64,000 bases of DNA from Geodermatophilus sp. DSM 44513 (GCF_032460525.1 NZ_CP135963.1:2852001-2916000); one strand, 5' to 3'; positions 1-9,685 are shown, numbered from the stretch's first letter. Program-made: numbers and translations. Notes: a model not told the origin generated them from the letters alone.

Positions 1-1
1 G

Positions 2-499
2 CAGGTGCGGCCGGTGTACCTGCCCCGCTACCTGCTGGCCGGGCTGCTCGGGCTCGGGGTGCTGGCGGCGGTGGGCGCGCTCACGGTGCCGCGGCCCGCG
101 CGGGCGCCGGTCGCCGGGTTGCTCGTGGCCTGCTCGCTGGTGGCGACCGCTCCGCTGGTCGACCGCGGACCGAGGGAGCGGGCCGACGACGTGGTGGCAC
201 TGCTGACCGAGCGGCACGTCGCCGGTGAGCCGGTCGTGGCCGCGGACCTCCGCTCGGCGACCGGGCTGGACCACTACGTCCGGACGTCGGCCGCGCAGCT
301 GCGGCCAGACGTCGTCCTGCCGCCGGAGGACGCCCGCGCGCCGCAGGACCGGGTGTGGCTGGTACGGCAGGTGGTGGGCGGCGAGGTGGTCCCCTCCGAC
401 GACGACGCGATCCTCCAGGACGCCGGCCTGCAAGTCACCGCGGTGTACGAGTTCCCCGCGTCGCACACCGCACTGGTCGTCCAACTCTGGGAGCGCTGA
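2..499 (+). CDS. C-terminal end of a polytopic GT-C-like glycosyltransferase (partial)
   Basis: The reading frame is already open at the left edge, so only the last 165 or so codons are present. The visible part begins with a P-R-Y-L motif (VYLPRYLLAGL) followed by two hydrophobic segments, roughly codons 9-30 and 38-52. A soluble tail of about 110 residues with a Rossmann-like alternation (DVVALLTER, DVVLPPEDA, VTAVYEF) then ends in TGA. This pattern is usual for the last membrane helices and C-terminal domain of family-39/GT-C mannosyl- or arabinosyltransferase-like membrane proteins, which move sugars from polyprenyl donors outside the membrane. The catalytic N-terminal loop lies outside the window, so the family call is an inference. 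It may be cotranscribed with the small membrane protein that starts 8 bases downstream. Confidence 0.5.
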   Translation, partial: QVRPVYLPRYLLAGLLGLGVLAAVGALTVPRPARAPVAGLLVACSLVATAPLVDRGPRERADDVVALLTERHVAGEPVVAADLRSATGLDHYVRTSAAQLRPDVVLPPEDARAPQDRVWLVRQVVGGEVVPSDDDAILQDAGLQVTAVYEFPASHTALVVQLWER

Positions 500-507
500 G
501 CCGGCGG

Positions 508-1041
508 ATGAGACGCCTGTGGCCGAGCCGGTACTGGAGGCGTGTGGCGGCGATCGTGTCCGCTGGTGGCCTCTACGTCGGCAGCGGCCGGGAAGCGGTC
601 ACCAGCGTGATCGACCGTTCCGGGTGGAGCTGGGGAGAGGTCGCAGGCACGGCCATCAGCGTGGGCGTGGGGTTGACGGCGGCAGCGGCGTTGGCCTGGA
701 TCGCCCTCTTCGAGCCGACGGACCCCACGCTGCGCGAGACCCAGCACGCCGTCGACGTCGGTGAGCTGCCGGGGGGCGCGCGGCCGGAGGTGTGGGTCCC
801 CCGGTTGTCGCGGATGCTCCGTGAACTGCGCCGGGACAGCGTGCTGATCACTGTGGCCTGCGGTGCCGTCGCCGCGGCCGTGGGAGCCGCCGCTGTCGAC
901 AACGACCACGACCCGGCCGTTGGGGCACTGGCGGGCGCGCTGGGTCTGCTCGCTGTCGCGCCGCTGCTGTGGACGTCCCGCCGGACACGAGCGGTCCGCC
1001 GACTCCTCGGGACCCTGGATGCCGGCCAGCCCGGTCGCTGA
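508..1041 (+). CDS. Small hypothetical membrane protein
   Basis: This 177-aa protein is not recognised. I chose the ATG at 508, 8 bases after the preceding stop. A longer frame exists to the left, but it would run through the neighbouring gene. About four hydrophobic segments are visible: residues 13-22, 40-62 (the clear helix), 114-130 and 139-155. The basic N-terminus (MRRLWPSRYWRR) and the arginine-rich tail predict cytoplasmic ends. A central cytoplasmic stretch (FEPTDPTLRETQHAVDVGELPGG) separates the two hydrophobic pairs. No catalytic motif is seen. Its proximity to the glycosyltransferase end suggests a shared transcript, nothing more. Confidence 0.55.
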   Translation: MRRLWPSRYWRRVAAIVSAGGLYVGSGREAVTSVIDRSGWSWGEVAGTAISVGVGLTAAAALAWIALFEPTDPTLRETQHAVDVGELPGGARPEVWVPRLSRMLRELRRDSVLITVACGAVAAAVGAAAVDNDHDPAVGALAGALGLLAVAPLLWTSRRTRAVRRLLGTLDAGQPGR

Positions 1042-1164
1042 CTCGGCCGCGGGCCACCCGCACCCGCAACCCGTAGCCCGTGGCCAGTGGCTCGACGGGC
1101 GGTGGGCACGCACGCCGGGCCGCACGACCTCGACGGTCGTGCGGCTCGGCGGCGGGTGCGGCGG

Positions 1165-2418
1165 TCAGGCAGCGCCGGTCAGCGGTGGTCCGGTGCTGCC
1201 GGATCCGGTGACGCGTGGCCCGGTGCGGATCTCGGTGCCGTCGGGGCGCCAGGTGTGCCACCTGCCGTCGGGTTGCCGCTCGACGCGGAAGCCGTGGTGG
1301 ACCTTGGTGTGGTGCCGCTCGCACAGCAGGGCGGCGTTGTCCAGGTCGGTGGCCCCACCGTCGACCCAGGCGATCAGGTGGTGCACGTCGCACCACCAGG
1401 TCGGCGCCCCGCAGCCGGTGAACACGCAGCCCCCGTCGCGGACCTCCGCGGCGCGGCGCACGTGCGCCGGGAACAGCCGGGCGTCGCGGCCGTAGTCCAG
1501 CGGACGGCCGTCCGGGCCCATCACCACCCGCGTGATCGTGCCGTCGCAGGCCAGCCAGCGTGCCCGGGCCGCGGAGATGGTCGCGCCGCTGGCGAGCCGG
1601 GCGGCGCCGGGACCGGTCGCGGGGCCGGCGAGGTCCTCGGCGTCGATGGTCACGACCACCTGCGGCTTGTGCCCACGCAGGGTCGGCAGGGTGCCTGCTG
1701 CGAGCTGGTTGTCGCTCAGCTGCACGAGTGCGTCGGCCTGCTGCTGGGTGCGGGTGCGGTCGTCGCCGGCGCAGCGGCCGGCCTGCACGATGGCCTCGAC
1801 CGCGGTGCAGAACCGCTCCCCGCCCACGGCGTCCAGGTCACCGCGGAAGCTGACCGATCCGTCCGCGTGCCGGGTGATCGACAGCCGGCGGCCCTCGGTG
1901 GGGTCCGGCTCCGGGCCGTCGGCGTCCAGGCGGTCGCAGTAGTGCCGTACCGCCCTCGCGGTCTCCCGATGGGGCTGCTCGGTGGCCACCCGGGTCAGGA
2001 TCGCGTCCACCGCGGCCAGGTCCACACCCTGCTCGGCGGCCAGCGCCAGCGTGCCCGGCTCGGCGACCGTGCCGATCACCGCGGCCTGCTCGCCGGTCAC
2101 CGCTCCGGCGGCGAAGGCCGCCGCCAGACCCGGCAGGTGCGCCAGCGCCCGGCCGGCACGCACCACCCGGGCGGCCTCGGCGTGCGACAGGTGCCCGTGC
2201 CCGCGCAGCCAGGAGCTCATCGTCGTGAGCCCGTCGTGGTCGGCGGCCCCGACCCCGTCGCACTCGGCCACCGTGCGGGCGATCTCCGCGGCCAGCCGGT
2301 TGTGGGCCACCAGCAGCGGGCGCAGCCGCTCCAGCAGGGCGGGGCCGAACAACGGCGACAGGTCTTCGGCGGCCAGGGTGTCCAGCGATGCCAGCAGCTC
2401 GCCCACAGGGTCGGACAC
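1165..2418 (-). CDS. DUF222 / HNH endonuclease domain protein (13E12 repeat family)
   Basis: This 417-aa protein has the two-part build of the actinobacterial 13E12 family: a helical DUF222 region (about residues 5-300) and a C-terminal HNH nuclease module. The HNH module carries a zinc knuckle CVFTGCG, the pair CDVHHLIAW and a final CERHH. The expected metal ligands and catalytic histidines are all present, so it looks catalytically intact. I chose the GTG at 2418 because a GGGAGG ribosome site sits 5 bases upstream. A GTG 6 bases further out overlaps that site. The function of the family is not well known, and members occur in many copies per genome. A near-consensus LexA box lies 19 bases upstream, so DNA-damage control is likely. 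Confidence 0.9.
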   Translation of the reverse strand: MSDPVGELLASLDTLAAEDLSPLFGPALLERLRPLLVAHNRLAAEIARTVAECDGVGAADHDGLTTMSSWLRGHGHLSHAEAARVVRAGRALAHLPGLAAAFAAGAVTGEQAAVIGTVAEPGTLALAAEQGVDLAAVDAILTRVATEQPHRETARAVRHYCDRLDADGPEPDPTEGRRLSITRHADGSVSFRGDLDAVGGERFCTAVEAIVQAGRCAGDDRTRTQQQADALVQLSDNQLAAGTLPTLRGHKPQVVVTIDAEDLAGPATGPGAARLASGATISAARARWLACDGTITRVVMGPDGRPLDYGRDARLFPAHVRRAAEVRDGGCVFTGCGAPTWWCDVHHLIAWVDGGATDLDNAALLCERHHTKVHHGFRVERQPDGRWHTWRPDGTEIRTGPRVTGSGSTGPPLTGAA

Positions 2419-2436
2419 GGACACCTCCCACCTGAT

Positions 2437-2450
2437 CGATCGGGTGTTCG
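2437..2450. promoter_or_regulatory. Candidate LexA (SOS) box
   Basis: The 14 bases CGATCGGGTGTTCG match the actinobacterial SOS consensus CGAACRNRYGTTCG at 13 of 14 positions. The outer T and A (2436, 2451) extend the palindrome. It lies 19 bases upstream of the HNH gene start. Several 13E12-family genes of Mycobacterium tuberculosis are known LexA targets, which supports the reading. Confidence 0.7.
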
Positions 2451-2591
2451 AAGTCTACCGCGGCAGACTGCCGTGATCAACGTGAATACGCAGGTCAGAC
2501 GCCCGTCCACAGATCCGGCGCAGGGGTTGACGGCGGCCGACCGGGGCAACACACGCCGATCCGGCCACACGGCGACACAGCGACACAGCGG

Positions 2592-3263
2592 CTAACGGCG
2601 GCGCGCCGCCCAGGCCAGCGAGCGTGCCGACTGGCTCAGCCGGGCCCGCGCCGTCCACGCCGACCGTCCCTCGGGCCGGACGTCCCGCACCACCGGCACG
2701 CTGGTGACCGGCCGCCGCGCCACCCCGACGGCGAGCACGATGCTCGGGGCCTCCGACGTCAGCACGGCGGCCCGCACGGCCGGGCCGAGCGCGAGGAAGG
2801 CGCCCGCGTCCGGCGGCAGACCGGTCAGCCGGGCCGCCACCCGCCGGTGCAGCCCGCCGGAGAACCGCCGGGCCCACGACTCGTAGGCGCCCCGCCGCCC
2901 GGCGAAGACCGCCTCGACGTCCCCGGCGGCCAGCCGGTCGAGCAGCAGCGGCACGGCCTCCGGGGGGTCCTGCAGGTCGGCGTCCAGGCACACCCAGGTA
3001 TCGGCGTCCGTCTCCAGGGCCAGCCCGCGCCGCAGCGCGGCGTGCTGGCCGCCGTTCACCGGCAGCACGGTCACCGCCACCCGCGGCCCCACCAGCGACA
3101 GCGCCACCTGGGCACTCCCGGCCGGGCAGGCGTCGACCACCAGCCGCACCCGCCAGTCCCGCCCGGCCAGCGCGACCCCCAGCCGGTCGACGAGCTCCGG
3201 CAGCGTCGCCGCGTTGCGGTACACCGGGACGACGACGGCGACCCGGCCGTCCGCGGCGCTCAC
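2592..3263 (-). CDS. Family 2 glycosyltransferase
   Basis: This 223-aa protein starts with VAVVVPVYRNAATLPELVD, the usual GT2 nucleotide-sugar binding strand. A D-x-D-type metal site follows (CLDADLQDPPEAVPLLLDRL), and about 80 further residues contain a hydrophobic segment (APSIVLAVGV). It transfers a sugar from a nucleotide or polyprenyl-phosphate donor; the substrate cannot be read from sequence. It is shorter than polyprenyl-phosphate mannosyltransferases and lacks their C-terminal membrane helices. The GTG start overlaps the stop of the upstream epimerase gene (GTGA), so the two are translationally coupled and likely make and attach one modified sugar. Confidence 0.8.
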   Translation of the reverse strand: MSAADGRVAVVVPVYRNAATLPELVDRLGVALAGRDWRVRLVVDACPAGSAQVALSLVGPRVAVTVLPVNGGQHAALRRGLALETDADTWVCLDADLQDPPEAVPLLLDRLAAGDVEAVFAGRRGAYESWARRFSGGLHRRVAARLTGLPPDAGAFLALGPAVRAAVLTSEAPSIVLAVGVARRPVTSVPVVRDVRPEGRSAWTARARLSQSARSLAWAARRR

Positions 3264-4114
3264 GCGATCGCGGCCCAGGTGCGGGCCAGCCCCTCGTCGA
3301 GGTCCACCGACGCCCGCCAGCCGAGCAGGGACGCCGCCAGGGAGGGGTCGCTGACCCAGCAGTCGGTGTCCCAGTCGCGGCCCGGGTGCCCGCCGGGCCG
3401 CACCGCGATCGGCCGGCCGGTCACCCGGGAGGCGGCCGCGACCAGCTCCTCGGTCGAGGTCTGCACGCCGGTGCCGACGTTGAGCACCTGGCCGGGCGGC
3501 AGGTCGTCGGCCAGCGCGGCACGGACGCACGCGTCGACGACGTCGCCCACCCACACCCAGTCCCGCCGGCTCACCCGCGCCGGCAGCGGGACGGCGGCCC
3601 CGGTGCGGGCGGCGTCGAGCACCACGGGCACCAGCCGGGTCGGGTGGTCGCCGGGCCCGTACACCTGGAAGGCCCGCAGCACCGCCGACCGCACCCCGCG
3701 CTCGGCGGCCGCGGCCTGCAGCAGCAGCGAGCCGGCGGCCTTGGTGGCCCCGAAGAAACCGCGCGGGTGCAGTGCGGCGTCCTCGGCCAGCGGCACGGGA
3801 GCGGCGGCGTACTCGGTGGAGGACCCCAGCCGCACGACCACCCGGCAGCGCGGAGGCAGCGCGTCGACCAGCCACGGCGAGGTGTTGACCGCCGTGGTCG
3901 CCGCCCGCTCGGCCGCGGTGGCCTTCCGGCGGCCCGCGGCGAGGGAGAAGACGACGTCCGGGTCGGCCGCGCGGACGGCCAGGGCAGCGGCGTCGGCGTC
4001 GGTCAGGTCGACGGCGGCGCGGGTCAGCGGGACGACGTCCCAGCCGTCACCGCGCAGCCGGGCGACCAGGTGCCGGCCGACGAACCCGCCGGCCCCGGTC
4101 ACCAGCGCCCTCAC
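3260..4114 (-). CDS. NAD(P)-dependent nucleotide-sugar epimerase/dehydratase
   Basis: This 284-aa extended short-chain dehydrogenase opens with the Rossmann loop TGAGGFVGRHL. The substrate-side serine motif LGSSTEY is at about residues 96-102, and PLPARVSRRDWVWVGDV and LNVGTG are further family marks. The catalytic Y-x-x-x-K motif reads F-G-A-T-K (F121 to K125), so the proton-relay tyrosine is phenylalanine. Either another residue takes over or the enzyme no longer does classical hydride chemistry. The length is normal for the family. It is coupled by overlap to the GT2 gene downstream. The most likely role is making or reading a nucleotide sugar for that transferase. Confidence 0.8.
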   Translation of the reverse strand: MRALVTGAGGFVGRHLVARLRGDGWDVVPLTRAAVDLTDADAAALAVRAADPDVVFSLAAGRRKATAAERAATTAVNTSPWLVDALPPRCRVVVRLGSSTEYAAAPVPLAEDAALHPRGFFGATKAAGSLLLQAAAAERGVRSAVLRAFQVYGPGDHPTRLVPVVLDAARTGAAVPLPARVSRRDWVWVGDVVDACVRAALADDLPPGQVLNVGTGVQTSTEELVAAASRVTGRPIAVRPGGHPGRDWDTDCWVSDPSLAASLLGWRASVDLDEGLARTWAAIA

Positions 4115-4138
4115 GACGGCGCCCTCACGACAGCAGCC

Positions 4139-4921
4139 TCACGCGCCCACCGGCACCCGGCCGGTCACCGCCGCCACGAACGCGGCCCGCCGCGCGGCCA
4201 CCTCGGCCGGGTCCGCGGCGGCCATCCCGGCCAGGACGGCGAGCAGCCGGGGCACCTCGACGAACGGGTCGCGCCCGGCCATGTCGGCGGTGAACGACCG
4301 CCGCAGGAAGGTGAAGTCCGCACCGCAGCGCACCAGCTCGGCGGCCAGCAGCGCCGCCGGCACGGGCGCGCCGCCCTCGGGCAGGGTGAGGCCGCCGACG
4401 CCGAAGGCGCTGGGCACCACGGCCCGCACGGCGTCCACCGTGCCGTCGACCAGCGGCGTGAACAGCTGGTCGGCGCCGCGGTCGATGCGCAGGTCGTTGA
4501 GGCCCACGTACACCCGGGACAGCGGCCGGCGGGCCAGCTCGGTGGCGCACGCCACGCCGTCCTGCGTCTCGACCAGGATGCCCAGCCCGCAGCGGCCGGC
4601 CACCAGGTCGAGGGTCCGGTCGACCTCGGCGGGCGTGCGGACCATCGGCAGCAGCAGCTCGTCGGCCCCGCGCGCGACGGCGTCGTCGACCTCGCCGGGG
4701 GTCCACGGGCCGAAGCCGTTGAGCCGGCACAGCAGCCGCCCGTCGGTGGCCGCCCGCATGCGGCTCAGGTCCGCCGGGGTGTCGTCGTTGATCTGGGTGC
4801 CCTCGCCGAGCTGGCGGCGGAGCTTCCCGCGCCGCTCCCAGTCCACGACGATCCCGGCCGCCCCGGCGGCGACCACGTCGGCACCCCACGCGGGGTCGAC
4901 CGTGAAGAGGAGGAGGTCCAC
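4139..4921 (-). CDS. HpcH/HpaI (CitE-like) aldolase family protein
   Basis: This TIM-barrel protein of about 260 aa resembles the HpcH/HpaI and CitE-like aldolases, which cleave or form C-C bonds of 2-oxo acids or acyl-CoA thioesters using a divalent metal. Visible marks are the acidic motif ILVETQDG, the metal-side VYVGLNDLRID, and GFGPWTPGEVDDA near the entrance. The start is uncertain. GTG at 4921 (VDLLLFTVDP) fits a first beta strand, while GTG at 4939 would put the start inside an iron-box palindrome. No clear ribosome site precedes either. It lies 38 bases downstream of the iron ABC operon on the same strand and is probably iron-regulated, but its substrate is unknown. Confidence 0.7.
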   Translation of the reverse strand: MDLLLFTVDPAWGADVVAAGAAGIVVDWERRGKLRRQLGEGTQINDDTPADLSRMRAATDGRLLCRLNGFGPWTPGEVDDAVARGADELLLPMVRTPAEVDRTLDLVAGRCGLGILVETQDGVACATELARRPLSRVYVGLNDLRIDRGADQLFTPLVDGTVDAVRAVVPSAFGVGGLTLPEGGAPVPAALLAAELVRCGADFTFLRRSFTADMAGRDPFVEVPRLLAVLAGMAAADPAEVAARRAAFVAAVTGRVPVGA

Positions 4922-4931
4922 GCCGGTGAGC

Positions 4932-4950
4932 TTAGGCACACCTAACCGGC
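4932..4950. promoter_or_regulatory. Candidate IdeR/DmdR iron box (aldolase gene)
   Basis: TTAGG and CCTAACC are separated by four bases (TTAGG-N4-CCTAACC), agreeing with 12 of 19 positions of the DtxR/IdeR consensus, including both half-site cores. It sits immediately upstream of the preferred aldolase start. Such a site usually means repression when Fe(II) is plentiful. Confidence 0.55.
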
Positions 4951-4959
4951 AGCCTGCAC

Positions 4960-5996
<1,037 letters not shown>

Positions 5997-6000
<4 letters not shown>

Positions 6001-7592
6001 GTCAGCCGTCCTCGGGTGGTCAGGGCCTCGCGGGAGAGCAGCACGGTGGCCGGCGCGGACAGCAGCACCATGACCACCGCGTACGGGGCGGCCGCGCCGT
6101 ACTCCAGCGCGCTGCTGGCCGACCAGAAGGCGGTGGCCAGCGTGGTCGTCCCGGTGGGGGCGAGCAGCAGGGTGGCGGTCAGCTCGGTGACCACCGCCAG
6201 GAACACCAGCGCCGCGCCCGCCCCGAGCCCGGGGGCGAGCAGCGGCAGCGTCACCCGGCGCAGCCGGTCGGCGGCCGAGGAGCCCAGCGAGGCGGCGACG
6301 TCGTCGTAGAGTGGCGGGGCCTGCTCGATCGCCGCGCGCACCGGCACCAGGCCGCGCGGCAGGAACAGCACCGCGTAGGCGGCCAGCAGCACCGGCACCG
6401 TCTGGTAGGCCCACGGCGTCAGCTCGAGGGAGACGGTGACCAGCGCCAGGGCGATGACGATGGCCGGCACCGAGCTGCCCAGGTAGGTGCTGCGCTCCAG
6501 CAGGGTGGCCACCCGCCCGCGCGCGCGGACGGCGAGCCAGCCGGTGGGCAGGGCCATCGCGGTGGTGACCAGCGCCGCGACCGCGGCCAGCCCGAGCGTC
6601 GTCCCGGTGGTCTGCGCCAACGCGGGCAGGGACACCGCGGTCGACGAGCCGCGGACCATCCACAGCGCCAGGCTGCCCAGCGGCACGGCCAGCGACAGCG
6701 CGACCAGCCCGCCGAGGGCCAGCAGCGCCGGGCCGGCCCAGGCGCCGAGGGGCACCGGCCGCCCTCCGCGGGCCACGCCGGCGCCGGTGCGCGCGTACCC
6801 GCGGGTCCCGCGCAGCCGGAGCTCCGCCAGGAGCAGCAGCAGGCACAGCAGCAGCAGGACGCCGGCCAGCGCGGTGGCACCCGGCCCGTTGAAGGTGGCC
6901 CGGTACTGGTCGTAGATCGCGGTGGTGAAGGTCGGGTAGCGCAGCATCTGCAGCGCGCCGAACTCGGCGAGCACGTGCAGCGCGACCAGCAGCGACCCGC
7001 CCAGCAGCGCGACCCGGAGCTGCGGCAGCTGCACCCGCCGGAACACCGCCCACCCGGACAGCCCCAGGCCGCGGGCGGTGTCCTCCAGTGCCGGGTCCAG
7101 GCCGCGGAAGGCGGCGACCACCGGCAGGTAGACGAACGGGGAGTAGGACAGCGTGACCACCAGCAGCGCGCCGCCGTAGGTGTCCAGGCCGGGCAGCAGG
7201 GAGATCCAGGCGTAGCTGTTCACGAACGCCGGCACGGCCAGCGGCGCGACCAGCAGCACGTGCCAGACCCGCCGTCCCGGCAGGGCGGTGCGCTCGACCA
7301 GCCAGGCCGCCCCGACGCCGAGGACGGCGCACAGCAGCACCGTGCCGCCGACCAGCCGCGCGGTGTTGCCCAGCAGCTCGGCCACCCGGGGGCGGACCAC
7401 CAGCTCGCGGACGCCGGCCCAGCCGACGTCGGCCAGCGCGACGACCACGTAGCCCAGCGGCAGCAGCGCCAGCAGCGCGACGGCCGCGGCCGCCAGCAGG
7501 GTCAGCGGCGCCCGGCGGGCACGCGACCGCCCCGGGGCGGCTCGTCGAGCCGGGGTCCCCGGGGCGGTCGCCGGTGCCGCGGGTGCGCTCAG
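5997..7592 (-). CDS. Iron(III) ABC transporter permease, two fused six-helix units
   Basis: This protein of about 531 aa carries two BPD-type permease modules, as in FbpB/ThiP-like ferric importers. About twelve hydrophobic segments are visible. Two EAA-type loops occur: GLDPALEDTARGLGLSGWA, and a second in the APPLYDDVAASLGSS region. The start is odd. Upstream of the first helix this frame has no ATG, GTG or TTG. The only plausible codon is a CTG at 7592, which overlaps the stop of the lipoprotein gene (CTGA), the same geometry as the GTGA overlaps around it. The first GTG lies inside the first membrane helix. The protein forms the membrane channel between the lipoprotein and the ATPase. Confidence 0.85.
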
Positions 7593-8608
7593 AGCAGCCC
7601 CGCGTCCTGCATCAGCTCGGTGACCCGCTCCTGGTCCAGCGCGCCCGGGTCCACCTCCGGCGCCTGCAGCTCCTCCAGCGGCGGCAGCGCCTCGGCCGAG
7701 GGGACGCCGGTGGCCACGGCGTACTCCAGCGCGGTGCTCTCGGCCAGCCGCCGCTGGGCCGCCTCGCCGGTCAGGTAGGCGACCAGCTGCTGGGCCTGCT
7801 CGGGCTGGTCGGAGGAGGCCAGCACGCCGGCGCCGGAGACGCTGAGGAAGGCGCCGGGGTCGGCGTTGCGGAAGTAGTGCAGCTCGGCGTCGTCTCCCTG
7901 CAGCCCGTTCTCGGCCTGGTCGCGGTACCAGTAGTAGTGGTACATGACGCCGGCGTCGATCTCGCCCTCGTCGGCGGCCACCATGACCGCGGTGTTGCTC
8001 GGGTAGACGTCGGCGTTGCGCTCCAGCCCCTCCAGCCAGGCGCGGGTCTCCTCCTCGCCGCGCAGCGCCAGGACGCCGGCGACGATCGCCTGGAAGTCCG
8101 CGCCGCCGGCGGCGATGCCGATGCGGCCCTCCCACTCCGGGTCGGCGAGGTCCATGATCGAGGCCGGGACCTGGTCGGCGGGCAGCTGCGCGGGGTTGTG
8201 CACCAGCACGGTGGAGCGGGCGGCGAAGCCGGTCCAGTTGCCCGACGACGGCCGGAACTGCTCGCCCACCTGGTCCAGCGTCGACTGCTCCAGCGGCGCG
8301 AGCAGGCCGGCGCGGTCCAGGACGTCGATCGAGGGGCTGTTCTCGGTGAGGAAGACGTCGGCCGGGCTGGCCTCGCCCTCCTGCACGATCTGGTTGGCCA
8401 GCTCCGCGTCGTTGGCGTCCCGGAACTCCAGGGCGATGCCGGTCTCCTCGGTGAAGCCCTCGAGCATGGTACGCACCAGGCTCTCGTGCTGGGCGCTGTA
8501 GACCGTCAGCGTCTCGGCGGCCGCCGCGTCGGACCCGCACCCGGCGAGCACCCCGGCGGCGGTGAGGGCGGACAGGGTGGTCGCGGTGGTGCGCACGAGC
8601 CTGGTCAC
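7589..8608 (-). CDS. Iron(III) ABC transporter substrate-binding lipoprotein
   Basis: This 339-aa extracellular solute-binding protein belongs to the ferric-binding FbpA/FutA class. A basic N-terminus and hydrophobic stretch end in a lipobox VLAGC with the lipidated Cys at 24, so it is anchored outside the membrane. Typical body motifs are LTVYSAQHESLVRTML near the mature N-terminus, ADVFLTENSPSID, and the tyrosine-rich MYHYYWYRDQAENG. Tyrosines are the usual Fe(III) ligands in this class. The GTG at 8608 is preceded by CCAGGAG and is preferred over a longer frame that has no ribosome site. It is the first gene of the operon, behind an iron box. Confidence 0.88.
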   Translation of the reverse strand: MTRLVRTTATTLSALTAAGVLAGCGSDAAAAETLTVYSAQHESLVRTMLEGFTEETGIALEFRDANDAELANQIVQEGEASPADVFLTENSPSIDVLDRAGLLAPLEQSTLDQVGEQFRPSSGNWTGFAARSTVLVHNPAQLPADQVPASIMDLADPEWEGRIGIAAGGADFQAIVAGVLALRGEEETRAWLEGLERNADVYPSNTAVMVAADEGEIDAGVMYHYYWYRDQAENGLQGDDAELHYFRNADPGAFLSVSGAGVLASSDQPEQAQQLVAYLTGEAAQRRLAESTALEYAVATGVPSAEALPPLEELQAPEVDPGALDQERVTELMQDAGLL

Positions 8609-8638
8609 GACGCTCCTGGGAGAGATGGCGAACGGAAG

Positions 8639-8657
8639 ATAGGCAAGCCTGACCTCA
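8639..8657. promoter_or_regulatory. Candidate IdeR/DmdR iron box (iron ABC operon)
   Basis: On the minus strand the 19 bases TGAGGTCAGGCTTGCCTAT agree with the IdeR consensus at 14 positions, with both AGG and CCT half-site cores kept. It lies 30 bases upstream of the lipoprotein gene and 60 bases before the divergent acetyltransferase gene. The natural reading is iron-dependent repression of the transporter operon. Confidence 0.65.
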
Positions 8658-8717
8658 GCACAGGTGTACCACGCGCGGTCGCCGGTGGTGCCCCCGCGGT
8701 CGGCTACAACTGCGTGC

Positions 8718-9164
8718 GTGACCGCACCCCCTCGCCTGCGCACCGCCCGCTTCGCCGAGCTGACCGGCGCGGAGGTCTACGCGCTGTGCCGGCTGCGGGT
8801 CGACGTCTTCGTCGTGGAGCAGCAGTGCCCCTACCCGGAGCTGGACGGCCGGGACCTGGAGCCCGGCACCGTGCACGTCTGGCTCGAGGACGACGCCGGG
8901 GGCGTCGCCGCCGCCATCCGGGTGCTCGACGACGGCGCCACCCGGGCGATCGGGCGGGTGGTCACCGCACCCGCGCACCGCGGCCGGGGCCTCGCGGCGC
9001 AGCTGGTGGAGGTCGGGATCACGCTGTGCGAGCAGGCCCCGGTCACGCTGGGCGCGCAGGCCCACCTGGAGGGCTGGTACGCCCGGTTCGGCTTCCGGCG
9101 CAGCGGCCCGGGCTACGTCGAGGACGGCATCCCGCACGTCCCGATGCGCCGCGACCCGGCCTGA
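8718..9164 (+). CDS. GNAT-family N-acetyltransferase (ElaA-like)
   Basis: This 148-aa protein shows the ElaA-type opening: a helix ending LCRLRVDVFVVEQQCPYPELDG and then D-x-E. The acetyl-CoA pyrophosphate loop of GNAT enzymes follows (VVTAPAHRGRGLAAQLVE, containing R-G-R-G-L-A). The C-terminal part, with GWYARFGFRRSGP and a final HVPM, is also standard. It transfers an acetyl group to an unknown amine. The GTG at 8718 fits the length of family members. It is transcribed divergently from the iron transporter operon and shares its upstream region. Confidence 0.8.
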   Translation: MTAPPRLRTARFAELTGAEVYALCRLRVDVFVVEQQCPYPELDGRDLEPGTVHVWLEDDAGGVAAAIRVLDDGATRAIGRVVTAPAHRGRGLAAQLVEVGITLCEQAPVTLGAQAHLEGWYARFGFRRSGPGYVEDGIPHVPMRRDPA

Positions 9165-9285
9165 CGCCCGCCCCCCGGCGCCCCCGTGACGCCGGGACAG
9201 GCGGACTCTACGAGACCGGGGGGTCCGGTCACCGCAGCCGCACACCGGCGCGTCGGACCCCGGCGGAGCGGGTAGCGCGCCGGGC

Positions 9286-9669
9286 ATGAGCGGACACAGC
9301 GGGGCGGGCGGCTTCGCCCAGCGGATCGGCGCGCAGGTCGAGGACGCCGACGACGGCGGCGCGCGGATCGCCTTCGAGGTGGGCGAGGAGCACCTCAACC
9401 CGGCCGGCACGCTGCACGGCGGGGTGGTCGCCACCCTGGTGGACACCGCGATGGGCCAGGCCATCCGGACCACGACCGGGGACGGCGAGGTGCCCGCGAC
9501 CAGCCAGCTCACCGTCACCTACCTGCGCCCGGGCAAGCCCGGCCCGCTCGCGGTCACCGCCCGGCTGCGCACCCGCGGGGCGCACCTGACCGTCTGCGAG
9601 GCCGACGTCGAGCAGGACGGCGAGGCGCTCGCGCACGCCGTCGCCACCTTCGCCCTGCTGCGGCGCTGA
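9286..9669 (+). CDS. PaaI-type hotdog-fold thioesterase
   Basis: At 127 aa this is a single hotdog domain. The PaaI signature LNPAGTLHGGVVATLVDTAMG contains the H-G-G loop on the central helix and the catalytic aspartate. A strand motif TSQLTVTYLRP follows. These enzymes hydrolyse acyl- or aryl-CoA thioesters and act as tetramers. The ATG at 9286 is the natural start and the length is normal. It stands alone, with a hairpin downstream. The substrate is unknown. Confidence 0.85.
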   Translation: MSGHSGAGGFAQRIGAQVEDADDGGARIAFEVGEEHLNPAGTLHGGVVATLVDTAMGQAIRTTTGDGEVPATSQLTVTYLRPGKPGPLAVTARLRTRGAHLTVCEADVEQDGEALAHAVATFALLRR

Positions 9670-9685
9670 CACCCCCGGGCGCCGG

